A DNA stretch of 64,000 nucleotides from Spartinivicinus poritis (GTDB lineage Bacteria; Pseudomonadota; Gammaproteobacteria; Pseudomonadales; Zooshikellaceae). Each line of letters starts with the position of its first letter. The stretch's first letter is position 1. The stretch spans positions 124,001 through 188,000 of the forward strand of contig NZ_JAPMOU010000005.1 of the NCBI RefSeq assembly GCF_028858535.1. The letters are read 5' to 3'. A model generated the notes under the pieces. It was not told the DNA's origin and did not search any database. It saw nothing but the letters and a program-made list of their open reading frames with translations. Below are positions 63,550-64,000 of this stretch, one piece after another. A program made the position numbers and the translations under genes.

Positions 63550-64000
63550 ATGGCAGGTGGATTTAGTGGCTTTTTAAACTCACTAAAAGAAAAAGCGAAT
63601 GAACTAAAAGATGATGTAATGAAGTTTAAGAATAAAAACTTCTTAAATGCAGCAACGGGTGGGGCTGCTCTCATTGCTTTAGCTGATGGCTCGATTGATG
63701 CTGAAGAAAAGCAAAAAATGGTCAAATTTATTGAGAGTAATGAAGCATTAAAAGTATTTAAAACGACAGAAGTTGTGTCTACTTTCTCTGACCATGTTCA
63801 GAATCTGGAGTTTGATAAAGATATTGGTGAGTCAAAAGCGTTTGAAGCGCTTAATAAGCTTAAAGGTAATGAAGTCGCTTGTCGTACCGTTATGCGTTTG
63901 ATTATTGCTATTGCGGCTGCTGATGGTGATTTTGATAATGATGAGAAAGCAGTTGCCAAGAAGATTGCTGTAGAGTTGGGGTTAAATCCCGCAGATTTTG
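63550..64000 (+). CDS. terB: TerB family protein, 5' part (runs off window)
   Basis: The first 150 residues of a TerB-type helical protein; the frame is still open at the right edge. LIALADGSIDAEEKQKMVKFIE and IIAIAAADGDFDNDEKAVAKKIA are the two repeated acidic motifs that bind metal in TerB. An N-terminal FLNSLKEKANELKDDVMKFKN helix is typical. The gene starts 15 bases after the TerA-like gene and continues the ter operon outside the window. Confidence 0.92.
   Translation, partial: MAGGFSGFLNSLKEKANELKDDVMKFKNKNFLNAATGGAALIALADGSIDAEEKQKMVKFIESNEALKVFKTTEVVSTFSDHVQNLEFDKDIGESKAFEALNKLKGNEVACRTVMRLIIAIAAADGDFDNDEKAVAKKIAVELGLNPADF

Overview
The window looks like part of a moderately AT-rich gammaproteobacterial chromosome, probably from the marine Oceanospirillales-type lineages related to Pseudomonas, Hahella or Zooshikella. 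I cannot name the species from sequence alone. The lineage rests on gene order as I remember it for Pseudomonas-like genomes: smc-zipA-ligA; pyrD-rmf-rlmKL; purB-roxA with mnmA, icd, cspD, clpS, clpA, infA, bpt and aat; ftsK-lolA-rarA-crcB-serS-cysG; and tusDCBE-yccA. Most of the window is core genome. I see no prophage, transposase or CRISPR array. Several genes appear to start at TTG or GTG behind good ribosome binding sites.

Layout. 1-6.9 kb: the 3' end of smc, zipA, ligA, a transglycosylase-like lipoprotein, an unknown gene and an FAD amine oxidase-like gene. 7-12.5 kb: mnmC, divergent from a seven-helix GGDEF/EAL protein with three PAS-like domains. 12.5-19.1 kb: a nucleoside salvage block on the minus strand (cdd, nupC, deoC, deoA, deoB, deoD), with two small mobile-looking repeats between its genes. 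19.2-20.7 kb: a yjfI-pspA membrane-stress pair behind a cluster of ACATGT boxes. 21-27 kb: kptA, a TerC-family gene, pyrD, rmf and rlmKL. 27-30 kb: a more AT-rich accessory stretch with a NADAR-RibA fusion, an unusual methyltransferase and a periplasmic binding protein. 30-32.5 kb: a hybrid histidine kinase. 32.5-39.4 kb: a minus-strand block of a secretin-like protein, a GNAT fusion, roxA, purB, hflD, mnmA and a Nudix gene. 39.8-54.6 kb: icd to cysG, with infA, bpt and aat in the opposite direction. 54.7-57.2 kb: the Tus sulfur relay, yccA and tRNA-Ser(TGA). 57.4-64 kb: sdaA, a VWA protein, a membrane J-protein, a small membrane protein, creA and the start of a ter cluster (terD, terA-like, terB) running off the right edge.

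Functional links. tusDCBE and mnmA act in 2-thiolation of U34, and mnmC modifies the same tRNA position. clpS, clpA, bpt and aat form an N-degron degradation module. The deo genes, nupC and cdd import and break down nucleosides. zipA, ftsK, ligA and smc serve division and chromosome maintenance.

The least explained signals are: a cloverleaf-like 116-bp element between cysG and tusE; a 112-bp nested palindrome between deoC and deoA; a related-repeat family at three sites; a 79-bp inverted repeat before infA; a perfect 21-bp palindrome before ftsK; the ACATGT array before yjfI; the NADAR-RibA/methyltransferase pair; and the VWA/J-protein/Ter neighbourhood. All functional statements are inferred from sequence recognition; no database search was possible.
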